A stretch of DNA of 64,000 bases from positions 62,001-126,000 of the forward strand of contig JAFZXE010000005.1 of the NCBI GenBank assembly GCA_017616895.1. Direction: 5' to 3'. Made by a program: the position numbers and the translations under genes. Positions 9,501-16,759 of this stretch are shown here, one piece after another (position 1 is the first letter of the stretch; each line of letters opens with the position of its first letter). Source of the DNA: Bacteroidales bacterium. GTDB taxonomy: Bacteria > Bacteroidota > Bacteroidia > Bacteroidales > P3. Under the pieces are notes generated by a model, which saw nothing but the letters and a program-made list of their open reading frames with translations, was not told the origin of the DNA and did no database searches.

Positions 9501-10066
9501 TGAAAGATTTGACAACATCGTTGGTCCAGACTTTCTCTGGTGGAAAGTATTCATACAAGATTCCTATAGATATTGTTATTGAAACGAAGGAACCCAAACA
9601 GATAACAGCGAAAGGTGCTTTACATGTGATTCAAAAAGGTGACGACAAAGATGTTGCAAAACGATACTCCAATCCCAAGAAAGTGGAAGAGGATACTATT
9701 CGTTATTCCCTTGTTAGCGTTAAAGACGAGCAGGGAAATTCACGCCAATTGTTGTATGAGGATTTGAATGATGAGGGTATAAAGAACACAGTGGTCTCTG
9801 AAGTGGAGCGTTTCCACAAATTGTTCATAGATAGTTTTGGACCGTTGAATTTTGTTGATGACTACCATTGTGACGAGCAGGGGTTGAGTCAGTTCAAAAA
9901 TCTGATGCAGCAGCTTGAACCGTTGGAGGATTATATGAATACTGAAATTCGTGATTTCGACAGGCACGATGTGGACAAGTATCCCAAGAATGTCTTCGAG
10001 GGCTCATTGTTCTTCTATCCTATCAAGTATATACTTCAACATAAAATCATACCAAATCTAAAATAA
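6545..10066 (+). CDS. Giant Hsp70/actin-fold ATPase with large N-terminal region
   Basis: A 1173-residue protein from the ATG at 6545; a GTG at 6515 would add ten residues. The first 590 residues are unassigned. Then comes an ASKHA (Hsp70/actin) ATPase domain: the phosphate-1 motif DFGTTNS at 601-607, the phosphate-2 motif DIGGGTCD at 822-829, and the adenosine motif FSGTGSK at 969-975. The last 150 residues are outside the nucleotide fold. There is no signal peptide and no membrane segment, so it is cytoplasmic. DnaK has its ATPase at the N-terminus, so the inverted order with a 590-residue head is unusual; SrfB-type virulence proteins have a comparable layout, but I cannot establish homology. 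It follows the tubulin-like gene after 39 nt, putting a tubulin-type and an actin-type NTPase in one transcription unit. Confidence 0.8.
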   Translation: MKKKLMYGESSDPGWSSCNIYGEREVGEIVDPTNTKQNKRKDPKVSVPSPFARFELVQKAFANVAAKGNLADMRDIILVSNALDVFELFYEGAEGLEIVEWCKNDSIKALNESGDAGNKLYGQSLELYMRQENYGFDATTYHRYNNVAVDDVTIYILTYNREPVGCTSPTSMFLATSRPDRFKSSLSIEGNMPLFATKKRMLAERDDAFIEYVYRCHACMKQFQDTVKPLTSFFDYLKKQLEVIRNTKPQLYRAVNELFYTEEELSNVYAETPLKVLGFKLYQRRTEDLQDRIKNESAFIIDSTKSDKKPLVLTNNSTYNGWPYLSRSNTYSCDSHRIDYTTIRELQTRKKLPGTETEYEGGWLCENDFLSDVLVQLPYPLDTAHFFNGNLVNATKYYYLPPIRSRYFEYFDIDTIYDPSGTSDRYGSDKRLKIEEIRKGETVEKVIVTLLVPVRCGGNGGQVVRLVREYIPDENGFLTAGSSSKERSVGRIVECPIAVNIFPFARLESKNHYRIQSIHSADNLDGFSVEMTACAKGAQAIMEWDDDWERNTGKTHYYSLNNAFDYLRIKITDGTRRHESVLIPIWGGTYSGSLSYKFSFDFGTTNSHIAVLRDEKDIIDFKVGKSIVSTLNQKDKYGQVYRDEITNILTLDVLMKQEWLPEEIGVDYTFPLRTVVLRNVGLNLDVTTPRALEHVNIPFIYGKEDYGQSNMPVPNLKWTVDPEKRKLSVAFIEELALLARAFAIENNGDLSKCSFVWTYPLSMRKSDADEFDEEWNKYYNNYFSGEEGSGNANVSRMTESIAPLLYYQSEHKDLDNMGLSIDIGGGTCDVVVKRNNEDIKFTSFRYAADVIFGAGKASENPMIQKHYDYFSRMLKEYKKKNSDVQKIIDMMKKACESDVEATEANSVLFALESHPLLQKVAKPDKSYNVQLKNDRLRKVIFLYFYASIVYYLTRLLQDFGYPQPARFMFSGTGSKMLNIIGSVDDLKDLTTSLVQTFSGGKYSYKIPIDIVIETKEPKQITAKGALHVIQKGDDKDVAKRYSNPKKVEEDTIRYSLVSVKDEQGNSRQLLYEDLNDEGIKNTVVSEVERFHKLFIDSFGPLNFVDDYHCDEQGLSQFKNLMQQLEPLEDYMNTEIRDFDRHDVDKYPKNVFEGSLFFYPIKYILQHKIIPNLK

Positions 10067-10073
10067 TATAAAT

Positions 10074-11198
10074 ATGAAAAAGATACTGTGTATTTTAGCA
10101 ACACTTTCGATTGCCTTCGTCTCGTATGCTGATAAGGCTACGGAAGATCAAATAAACAGGGCCAAGGCCATAGCTGCCTATCATGTAAACAAACTGTCAA
10201 AGCCGGAGCGGTTTACTGAGAATACTTGCCCCAAAGACATGACTATTGAAAAAATCCAGGAAAAAATCAAAGATTTAGAGGATAATAAACGTTTGACGGA
10301 TTTCATTGCCAAATCCAAGCCTCAAAACGAAATAGACTCGTCTGTTTTTAGATTTTATTCGGAAACATTGTTTGAAGAATCCGTTTTTTTTGATTTTTTC
10401 AAAAAACAGCCAGACAGAAAAGAAAAATTGCATAACATGCTGGGAAACGAATTGGCTGATATTCTGAATATGGGGACGCAAAAAAATGAAACGCCAAAAC
10501 AAGAAAAGCAATTGCAAGAGTCAAAGACGACTAAGGACTCTGATCCGCGTGAAAGTCGTCAGCCTCGCTCAGGTTTAATTCCTGCACTGTCGTTACTTTT
10601 AGCTGTATTGGCAATGGGTGCGGCTGTATTTCTGTATATGTTGTTCGTGAAAATGAAAAACATGTTGCAAGACTTACGTATTAGCAACAATCACCGTAAG
10701 GAAGAAATTGATTCGTTGAAACAGCGCATTGATCGATTGGAAGGCGACTCATTGAAAAGTCGAAATATGATGACAGAAATGCAACGAAAGGTAACTGAAA
10801 ATACCAAGTCCATACAAAGTGCTTCAACCAATGGTCAGCAAACCGTCGGAGGTGGTCGGCCTTTTGCAAGTACGCAACGCCCTGTTGAAACCGTAAAAGA
10901 ATATTATGCGGGTGTTCCATTTGATGGATGTTTCAAGGCCAATGAGAACTACTCCACGAAGATGCTTTACAAGTTGACGACACGAGGCGAGGCTGTCGGA
11001 GAATTTGAATTTGTGAATCGCTCCGAAGCGGTCGCCATAGCCCAACAGTCGAAGACATCGTTTCTTGACCCTGCCTGTAACATAGTTAATGACGATATTG
11101 CAAGCTTCAGCAGTATTGTAACAGAACAAAAAGGTAAAATTGAAAAGACAGACAATGGTTGGAAAATCACCCAAAAGGCTGTTATACGTCTTGCTTAG
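10074..11198 (+). CDS. Exported/membrane coiled-coil protein of the island
   Basis: A 374-residue protein. Residues 1-19 are a signal peptide ending in SYA. An alpha-rich segment up to about 155 follows, then a transmembrane helix at about 165-192. After it comes a coiled coil (about 195-250, heptads such as IDSLKQRIDRLEGDSL), and finally a C-terminal beta-rich domain of about 110 residues. With a cleaved signal and one later helix, the N-terminal part would be periplasmic and the coiled coil plus C-terminal domain cytoplasmic, facing the Hsp70-like and tubulin-like proteins. That topology would let it act as the envelope link of the system (inference). It starts 7 nt after the ATPase gene and its end overlaps the next gene by 44 nt, a sign of coupled translation. 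Confidence 0.7.
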   Translation: MKKILCILATLSIAFVSYADKATEDQINRAKAIAAYHVNKLSKPERFTENTCPKDMTIEKIQEKIKDLEDNKRLTDFIAKSKPQNEIDSSVFRFYSETLFEESVFFDFFKKQPDRKEKLHNMLGNELADILNMGTQKNETPKQEKQLQESKTTKDSDPRESRQPRSGLIPALSLLLAVLAMGAAVFLYMLFVKMKNMLQDLRISNNHRKEEIDSLKQRIDRLEGDSLKSRNMMTEMQRKVTENTKSIQSASTNGQQTVGGGRPFASTQRPVETVKEYYAGVPFDGCFKANENYSTKMLYKLTTRGEAVGEFEFVNRSEAVAIAQQSKTSFLDPACNIVNDDIASFSSIVTEQKGKIEKTDNGWKITQKAVIRLA

Positions 11199-11754
11199 CC
11201 TAACACTACTTGTAAGTTCGTGCCAATATAGACCCAAACACCGCGGTGAGACAACTTCTCGCCGCGGGTATAGGAGCGAAGAAACTTCTCGTTCGGCAAA
11301 ATTGTCGGACAGCGACTCCGAATCTCGTAGGGAACGCCGCAACAGAAAAGGTGCCACACACAGTGGGGGTACAACGCGAGTGCCACTAGAGAAGGCCGAC
11401 GGAGTCTATTATGTAATGGCAAAGGTGAATGACGTGCCAATGAAGTTTGTATTCGACACGGGCGCTGGCATCATTTCTATGTCACTCACGGAGGCACAGT
11501 TTCTTTACAAGCAAGGCACTCTTACGGATGACGATTTTGTAGATGTAATGCAGTTTCAAGATGCAAACGGTGATTTGTCGGAATCGTTGATAGTTATGTT
11601 AAGAGAGGTCGAAATTGGTGGGGTGGTGTTGCATGATGTCGAGGCCTCGATAGTGCCCAACCAAACGGCTCCGCTGCTTCTTGGTCAAACTGCGTTAAGT
11701 CAGTTTAACAAGGTCTCAATAGACTACAAACACAACCAGTTAATACTCGAATAA
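11155..11754 (+). CDS. Retropepsin-like aspartic protease lipoprotein
   Basis: A 199-residue protein from the ATG at 11155 (a TTG at 11140 is less likely). The signal peptide ends in LVSSC, so it is a lipoprotein. After a basic, Arg/Ser-rich linker, a single clan AA aspartic protease unit covers about 75-199: FVFDTGAG with the catalytic Asp at 101, then LGQTALSQF, then a closing strand. Retropepsin-like proteases of this size work as dimers. It overlaps the previous gene by 44 nt and is followed after 4 nt by the first zinc-ribbon gene. A membrane-tethered periplasmic protease in this locus suggests processing of a partner. The hydrophobic-hydrophobic-Gly motif near the end is present as LLLGQ, so activity is plausible. 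Confidence 0.8.
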   Translation: MVGKSPKRLLYVLLSLTLLVSSCQYRPKHRGETTSRRGYRSEETSRSAKLSDSDSESRRERRNRKGATHSGGTTRVPLEKADGVYYVMAKVNDVPMKFVFDTGAGIISMSLTEAQFLYKQGTLTDDDFVDVMQFQDANGDLSESLIVMLREVEIGGVVLHDVEASIVPNQTAPLLLGQTALSQFNKVSIDYKHNQLILE

Positions 11755-11758
11755 CATT

Positions 11759-12316
11759 ATGAAACAGTCATGCCCAGATTGCAAGACGATTGTAGAAATC
11801 GATGAAAGTGAATTTGATCCTGGCAATATTGTAGTAAGAGAGTGCCCATTGTGTGGATCAATGTTGAAGTTCAAGATACCCCCTAGGCCTAAGGTGGTGG
11901 TGAGGACAGAAAAGGTCTATGTGGAAAATCCCGAATCTGCTAGGCAGGAGGAACGAATAAAAGATCTCGAGCAAGAGTTGAGAGATTTAAGAGATATAGT
12001 GTACCATCGAGATACTTCCCATTCTTCAGAAGGTTTATTTACACCGTCGAGCAGCGTATTCCCGTCGCAACCATTTGTTGAAGCGGGACCTGAAGAGTCG
12101 GATTTTATGGAAGAAGTTGATTCTATGACTGCGGAGAATGGTGTGTATGGAATGGAATCAGAACAAGAGTATGAAGATGGGGAAGAATTCCGAAAGGAAC
12201 CTTGGGATTCAAAAGAAGATAAACCAGAGAAGAACCATAACAACTCTTCATGTATGGCTATTATACTCATCCTTCTCATGTTCATTATTCTCTCGGTTAT
12301 ATTGCTTAATGCTTAA
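11759..12316 (+). CDS. Zinc-ribbon protein with C-terminal membrane helix (paralogue 1)
   Basis: A 185-residue protein. Residues 1-45 form a four-Cys zinc ribbon (CPDC at 5-8 and CPLC near 29-32) of the MJ0042-like kind, sharing MKQSCPDCKTIVEIDE with three further proteins in this cluster. A short coiled coil (about 60-85) is followed by a strongly acidic middle region (Asp/Glu-rich, 105-160) and a single C-terminal membrane helix (about 164-184), giving a tail-anchored topology with the ribbon in the cytoplasm. It begins 4 nt after the protease gene. No enzymatic domain is seen; an adaptor role is inference. Confidence 0.75.
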   Translation: MKQSCPDCKTIVEIDESEFDPGNIVVRECPLCGSMLKFKIPPRPKVVVRTEKVYVENPESARQEERIKDLEQELRDLRDIVYHRDTSHSSEGLFTPSSSVFPSQPFVEAGPEESDFMEEVDSMTAENGVYGMESEQEYEDGEEFRKEPWDSKEDKPEKNHNNSSCMAIILILLMFIILSVILLNA

Positions 12317-12329
12317 ATTTTGATAAAAT

Positions 12330-12989
12330 ATGAAGCAGTCATGTCCAGATTGTAAGACAATCATTGAAATTGACGAGAACGAATATCCTGAAAATTGCAG
12401 GCTTGAAAAAGAATGTCCGCATTGTGGCTCGGAAGTGATTTTCTTGATTCCGAAAAGAGAACCAAAGGTGATTGTGAAAGAGGTTCCTGTAGAGGTCGGT
12501 ACCGAGAAAATTGAGGCACAGAATGCGCGGATTGCAGAACTTGAGGCTGAAATGATGAGGTTGAGAGAGCAACAGGCCGCATCTGTTGTAAAGCAGCCTA
12601 CGACCATCGCACCTCCGCCGCCAGTTGTAAAAAATGATATTCCAAGATATGTGCAAACAGCAAGTCGGGCAGAGGTAAAACCAAAACTTGGATGGAACTG
12701 GGGCGCATTTTTGTTAAGTGGATTATGGGGATTGTTTAACGGTTCTGCATGGGCTTTTTTCGTTTTGCTATTGTTGTCCTGGATACCAGTGGCAGGAGCT
12801 ATAATTGATCTGATAGTTTGTATTGTTCTTGGTGTTAATGGTAGCAAGTGGGCTTGGGAGAAAAAGAGTTGGGAGAATGCGGAACACTTCAATCAAGTGC
12901 AGCATAAGTGGGCTGTTGCGGGAGCCATAGTTTTTGTACTGAGTCTTGTTATTGGCGTAATCGTTGCTTTGGTATCGATTGGTATTTAA
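12330..12989 (+). CDS. Zinc-ribbon protein with DUF2628-like membrane domain (paralogue 2)
   Basis: A 219-residue protein. The N-terminal zinc ribbon (CPDC, CPHC) matches the neighbouring paralogues. It is followed by a short coiled coil (60-90), a Pro-rich spacer, and a membrane domain from about 113: WNWGAFLLSGLWGLFNGS, two hydrophobic segments, then GVNGSKWAWEKKSWENAEHF and a last helix. The W-x-W-G-A-F start and the G-N/S-x-W-A-W stretch are typical of small DUF2628-like membrane domains often found fused to zinc ribbons. Function unknown. The gene lies 13 nt after paralogue 1 and 27 nt before paralogue 3. Confidence 0.75.
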   Translation: MKQSCPDCKTIIEIDENEYPENCRLEKECPHCGSEVIFLIPKREPKVIVKEVPVEVGTEKIEAQNARIAELEAEMMRLREQQAASVVKQPTTIAPPPPVVKNDIPRYVQTASRAEVKPKLGWNWGAFLLSGLWGLFNGSAWAFFVLLLLSWIPVAGAIIDLIVCIVLGVNGSKWAWEKKSWENAEHFNQVQHKWAVAGAIVFVLSLVIGVIVALVSIGI

Positions 12990-14175
12990 GACTGGGAAAA
13001 ACTAAGAATAAAGAATATGAAACAGACGTGTCCTGATTGCAAAACCATCATCGAAATTGATGAAAAAGAGTTCACTCCTGGAGAGAAAATTGTCAGAGAG
13101 TGTCCGCTTTGTGGAAACGCTGTGGAATTCATTGTCCCCAAGGAAAAGCAGAGGGTTTTAGTCTCTGAAACGACTTGTATCAAGGAAGTAGAGCCTGTGG
13201 GAGCGAAAAAGGAAATGAAAATAACACAGAAGAGTGCCCAACAGTTTTCTGAAGAAAATGATGTAATACAATCATTGAGGCAGCTTAAAGAGCTTTTTGA
13301 CAGTGGCGTTTTGAATCGGGATGAGTTTGATAAAGAAAAGGCTAAGATTCTTGGAACGGACATCGAACAGCCCAAATCAAGGTCAAGTCAAGATTCCTCA
13401 CCCGTGAAAGTAAACAAAGGGCTGATAATAGGTGGTATATTAGCCTTGGTCGGTGTTATTATTGCTGTAATCATAGTATCAACAGAAAAAAACAAAAGTT
13501 ATGTAATAGAAGATACAGCCGTCCAAGCCATAGACGAGTATGATGGACGGATGGTGTCTCAGCCGTCTGATGTGCGGGTTGAACAATCGAGGCAGAGTGT
13601 CTCGGAATTCAAGAATTCACTTTCTCCCAGAGACATCATTATAGCTACATTTGACGATGATATCTATCATTGTGTATATGTGCATAACCTGGATGATGCC
13701 ACGTTCTATAAATATGATTTGCAACGGCGGGAAAAAGTTTCCTACGAGGAAAGACTTGGCGAAATGATGGCATACCATGTTGCCGCAGCAAAGCAAAGAG
13801 GCGAATACATATACATCATTGCCAATAATAATGCTCTTGGTGAGTTCTTGAAGACTTTTGTCATTAGATTTAATACAACTGACGAATCTTTCGAGGAAAT
13901 AGACAATGGTAGAGAAGCTTCATTTGTTAAAGGAAATAGAATTAAAATTACAGATATGATAATCACCGATAGAGGTGACAGTTGGTCGGACACCGAGGTG
14001 GAATTCAATGATAGGTATCTGTATATATGAACAACGGTGTTTCGGCCACAAGGCCTACAACCTTGGGTTTTGGAAGGTATGACAGTCGTAAACATGGTAA
14101 CATTAGGTAACCCCCGTACATGTTTATTTAGCTTTGTTTGTGGAATAGTTGAGTAGGTGTCGATTGGTATTTAAG
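12975..14175 (+). repeat. Duplication scar: direct repeats flanking the paralogue 3 unit
   Basis: TCGATTGGTATTTAAG occurs at 12975-12990, where it ends the paralogue 2 gene, and again at 14160-14175, just before paralogue 4, where it is non-coding. The segment between them holds paralogue 3 and a 165-nt remnant. The pattern suggests tandem duplication of the stretch from the end of paralogue 2 into a zinc-ribbon start, followed by exchange of the 3' part. Confidence 0.65.
13017..14030 (+). CDS. Zinc-ribbon / SHOCT / membrane protein (paralogue 3)
   Basis: A 337-residue protein. It has a zinc ribbon at 1-42 (CPDC, CPLC), then a SHOCT-like helical pair at about 82-116 (LKELFDSGVLNRDEFDKEKAKIL, quoted here only by position beyond its first residues), a membrane helix at about 135-157, and a 180-residue C-terminal domain that should be extracytoplasmic. 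That domain is beta/alpha mixed and unassigned. SHOCT segments are short oligomerisation modules. The first 110 nt are almost identical to those of the gene at 14195, while the rest is unrelated, which indicates recent duplication or gene conversion of just the ribbon part. Confidence 0.75.
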   Translation: MKQTCPDCKTIIEIDEKEFTPGEKIVRECPLCGNAVEFIVPKEKQRVLVSETTCIKEVEPVGAKKEMKITQKSAQQFSEENDVIQSLRQLKELFDSGVLNRDEFDKEKAKILGTDIEQPKSRSSQDSSPVKVNKGLIIGGILALVGVIIAVIIVSTEKNKSYVIEDTAVQAIDEYDGRMVSQPSDVRVEQSRQSVSEFKNSLSPRDIIIATFDDDIYHCVYVHNLDDATFYKYDLQRREKVSYEERLGEMMAYHVAAAKQRGEYIYIIANNNALGEFLKTFVIRFNTTDESFEEIDNGREASFVKGNRIKITDMIITDRGDSWSDTEVEFNDRYLYI

Positions 14176-14194
14176 AAAAATAATAATAAATATT

Positions 14195-15280
14195 ATGAAA
14201 CAGTCGTGTCCTGATTGCAAAACAATCATCGAAATTGATGAAAAAGAGTTCACTCCTGGAGAAAAAATTGTCAGAGAGTGTCCGCTTTGTGGAAACAGTG
14301 TGGAATTTATAATACCTGATGAAAAAAATGAAGTCAAAGTTGTTGAAACTACGGTCATTAAAGAGGTCGAGTCTGCCGAGTCGAAAAAGAAAATGAAAGA
14401 CCTTCAGAAGAAAGTACAACAGCTTTCCGATGAGAATAATCAGATAAAAGGACAACAGAAAAAAGAGCAGGTATCAACAAAGGCAATAATCATTATAATC
14501 GCAGCGGTGCTTCTATTGGGAGGTATAGTTGGCGGAATATTTTACTATAACAATGTATATCTCCCTGAAAAAAGAGACGCCGAAGCTCCAAGGTACTATG
14601 TAATTGCAGCAAACCTCAATATGCGTTCAACTCCTGAGTTTGACGCAGACTACAATAAAATTGCGTCATTCCCATACGGCACAGAAATACTGATTTATGA
14701 CTCGACAAAATATGTTTCGAAGCCATATATGCATGGCAAGTATGCCCCAGTTGACGCAAGTGGCAAGGTCTTGAAAAAAGACTGTGTGGAAGGATACATA
14801 GCGTATGACTATATGCTACCCAAGGCGGATTTTTTCCTTCTTAACAGTATATTCGGTAATGATGACGCGCGCAAGATGCTTGCCGAGACTAGATACAAGA
14901 GGGCTTTGCTTGCATATTTCATTGAACATAATATTCGAGGCGATATTTCTGCCTCAAAGATGGATGAGTATGGAATTACAGCGGTGTCAAAAGATGCCCA
15001 GCGCTGGCAGGTCTTCTGTCGCTATGAGAAGGCCAAGAGCAACAACGTATATCGTTCAAAAAAATACCGTAAAGACTCGAAATATTCGGATGCTGCAATA
15101 ATAATTCAAAATATAGATAGCGGGGAGAGGAAAATGTTGTATTTCACGTTTGACGATGATGAAACGCCGCATCTGCTTTTTGAACAGTGGGCGCCATCGT
15201 CTGGATATATGAAAGACAGAACTCTTAAACTCAATCAGTCGTATGGTGGTTATTATGTTGATGTCGAATACGAATATTGA
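14195..15280 (+). CDS. Zinc-ribbon / membrane / SH3b-like protein (paralogue 4)
   Basis: A 361-residue protein. The zinc ribbon at 1-42 is nearly identical to paralogue 3. Next come a short coiled coil (about 65-90), a membrane helix at about 95-118, and an SH3b-like domain at about 128-205 (it starts YYVIAANLNMRSTP, the usual 'N-x-R-x-x-P' opening of bacterial SH3 domains). A C-terminal domain of about 150 residues is unassigned. Bacterial SH3 domains often bind cell-wall peptides, so the outer part probably touches peptidoglycan while the ribbon stays in the cytoplasm. The L,D-transpeptidase gene follows 38 nt later, which fits a cell-wall role. Confidence 0.75.
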   Translation: MKQSCPDCKTIIEIDEKEFTPGEKIVRECPLCGNSVEFIIPDEKNEVKVVETTVIKEVESAESKKKMKDLQKKVQQLSDENNQIKGQQKKEQVSTKAIIIIIAAVLLLGGIVGGIFYYNNVYLPEKRDAEAPRYYVIAANLNMRSTPEFDADYNKIASFPYGTEILIYDSTKYVSKPYMHGKYAPVDASGKVLKKDCVEGYIAYDYMLPKADFFLLNSIFGNDDARKMLAETRYKRALLAYFIEHNIRGDISASKMDEYGITAVSKDAQRWQVFCRYEKAKSNNVYRSKKYRKDSKYSDAAIIIQNIDSGERKMLYFTFDDDETPHLLFEQWAPSSGYMKDRTLKLNQSYGGYYVDVEYEY

Positions 15281-15318
15281 AATAGTAATTTGAGTTGATA
15301 TAATTCAAACGTAGTTAT

Positions 15319-15885
15319 ATGACGTGGAAGAAACTTGGTCTATATGTATTGTTGCTCATTGTTATAGTTTTGCCGTATATTGGTTTTTTTTATGTTGTGC
15401 GATGGTATAAGCAAAAAGTAGAAAAGATAGAAAAGGCTGCGGTAATAATAATAGATAAGGAAAAGCTTGCGCTTTCATTAATTGATTACAATGGGGCAAC
15501 TCGTATGACATGCCCTATTGCATGTGGGAAAAACTATGGAAACAAAGAGAAGCAGGGGGATATGAAAACACCTGAAGGTGTTTTCCATGTGAGCGACATT
15601 CAGGATGCTTCGGATTGGAAGCATGACTTTCACGATGGGAAAGGGGAAATAGCCGGCGCTTACGGGCCTTTTTTTATCAGACTTGACACACCAGGACACA
15701 AAGGCATTGGCATACATGGAACACATCTTCCAGAATCAATCGGAACGCGCGCTACCGAAGGGTGTGTTCGTTTAAAAAATGAAGATCTCTTGGAGTTGAA
15801 AAAGAATGTGTATGTTGGGATGTCTGTGATAATTACTCCTTCAAGCAAGGATGCATCATCGTTTGAGTCGGCAGATTCTCAATAG
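15319..15885 (+). CDS. Membrane-anchored L,D-transpeptidase (YkuD domain)
   Basis: A 188-residue protein with an N-terminal membrane anchor (about 5-28) and a YkuD domain from about 38. Visible marks are GDMKTPEGVF (the substrate-loop G-D-x-x-T-P-x-G), IHGTH with His133, and the catalytic Cys149 in ATEGCVRL. The family norm is S/T-x-G-C-(I/V)-R/N; here Glu replaces the common His of SHGC. Such enzymes cross-link peptidoglycan or attach proteins to it through meso-diaminopimelate. Its place in the cluster after an SH3b-bearing membrane protein suggests local wall remodelling or anchoring of the machine. Activity is likely because Cys, Arg and the upstream His are all present. Confidence 0.85.
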   Translation: MTWKKLGLYVLLLIVIVLPYIGFFYVVRWYKQKVEKIEKAAVIIIDKEKLALSLIDYNGATRMTCPIACGKNYGNKEKQGDMKTPEGVFHVSDIQDASDWKHDFHDGKGEIAGAYGPFFIRLDTPGHKGIGIHGTHLPESIGTRATEGCVRLKNEDLLELKKNVYVGMSVIITPSSKDASSFESADSQ

Positions 15886-15969
15886 CTGAGGTGATTGGTT
15901 CGTCAAAAAACACATGTGGGCTACCGATTATTCAAATAATAGCATGCTCAACAATAAATAGTTTACATT

Positions 15970-16389
15970 ATGGACAAAAAAGCTTTTTTATTGCTTATAA
16001 TTATTTTTGCAAGTCTTTGCATTTCAGGATGTACTAGCAAGGTCGAACGGAACATTAACAGCCTCGAAACCATAGTAACGGATGTTGAGGAAAACGGTGA
16101 CAACTATTCTGTGAAGGATTGGGACCAAATTAATCAAAAATATGAAAAAACGATTGATCGGATAGCGGCATCATCCGACAAGTTAACTCCTGAACAAAAC
16201 AGAGAAATCGGCAGGTTGTATGCAAGATACCATAAGGCTGTTATGAAAAGTGCGTTGAATAGTTTATCGGATTATATTGATGCGGCTGATGAGCAGCTAA
16301 AAGGATACAGTGAAGAAATGTTTGGTGGTGATTGGGACTCTTTTCTTGAGGATAATGGTGGCATTGAGAATTTGTTTGACGATTTGTGA
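15970..16389 (+). CDS. Small helical lipoprotein, last gene of island
   Basis: A 139-residue protein. The signal peptide ends in ISGC (Cys21), so it is a lipoprotein. The mature part is predicted helical (KVERNINSLETIVTDVEEN and following) with a Tyr/Lys-rich middle and an acidic end (DDL). It resembles small Bacteroidales lipoproteins of the DUF6565 kind, but I am not sure of the match. It lies 84 nt after the transpeptidase gene, in the same direction, and a palindrome follows 52 nt after its stop. Confidence 0.65.
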   Translation: MDKKAFLLLIIIFASLCISGCTSKVERNINSLETIVTDVEENGDNYSVKDWDQINQKYEKTIDRIAASSDKLTPEQNREIGRLYARYHKAVMKSALNSLSDYIDAADEQLKGYSEEMFGGDWDSFLEDNGGIENLFDDL

Positions 16390-16440
16390 TAAATCGTTTT
16401 AGATTCAACTTCCAAGTTGCAAAACTAATTAATTAATAAA

Positions 16441-16460
16441 GTGCCGAAATTAATCGGCAC
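16441..16460. other. Perfect inverted repeat after the island
   Basis: GTGCCGA and TCGGCAC flank a 6-nt AT loop. No T-run follows, so it fits an operator or factor-dependent end better than an intrinsic terminator. It sits 18 nt before a TACCTTTG box. Confidence 0.6.
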
Positions 16461-16759
16461 AATCCGGGAAAATTGATTACCTTTGTGTTGAAATGAAAAA
16501 AACAACCATCTTGCCCACGAGTAAAGATGGGCAGTTTCCGTGTGTTCGAAAGAAGACAAGACGAATGGTGATTTTGCAGGTTTTATAGTGTGCTCAAATC
16601 AACTGTGAGCAGGGTGATGAAACGTTACACCAATTCCTATGGATGCTATGTCTTAAAGGATGCCGATATGTTCGCCAGAATGGACTCCCATTAGACTCAA
16701 CAGTTGCGTTGCACTTGGTTGTTGCCTCCGTGTAACTGTGCATTTGCATCAAAAACTTT

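Noticed and set aside
16441-16460. Intrinsic terminator at the end of the island
   Set aside because: There is a perfect stem but no T-run after it; recorded as an inverted repeat instead.
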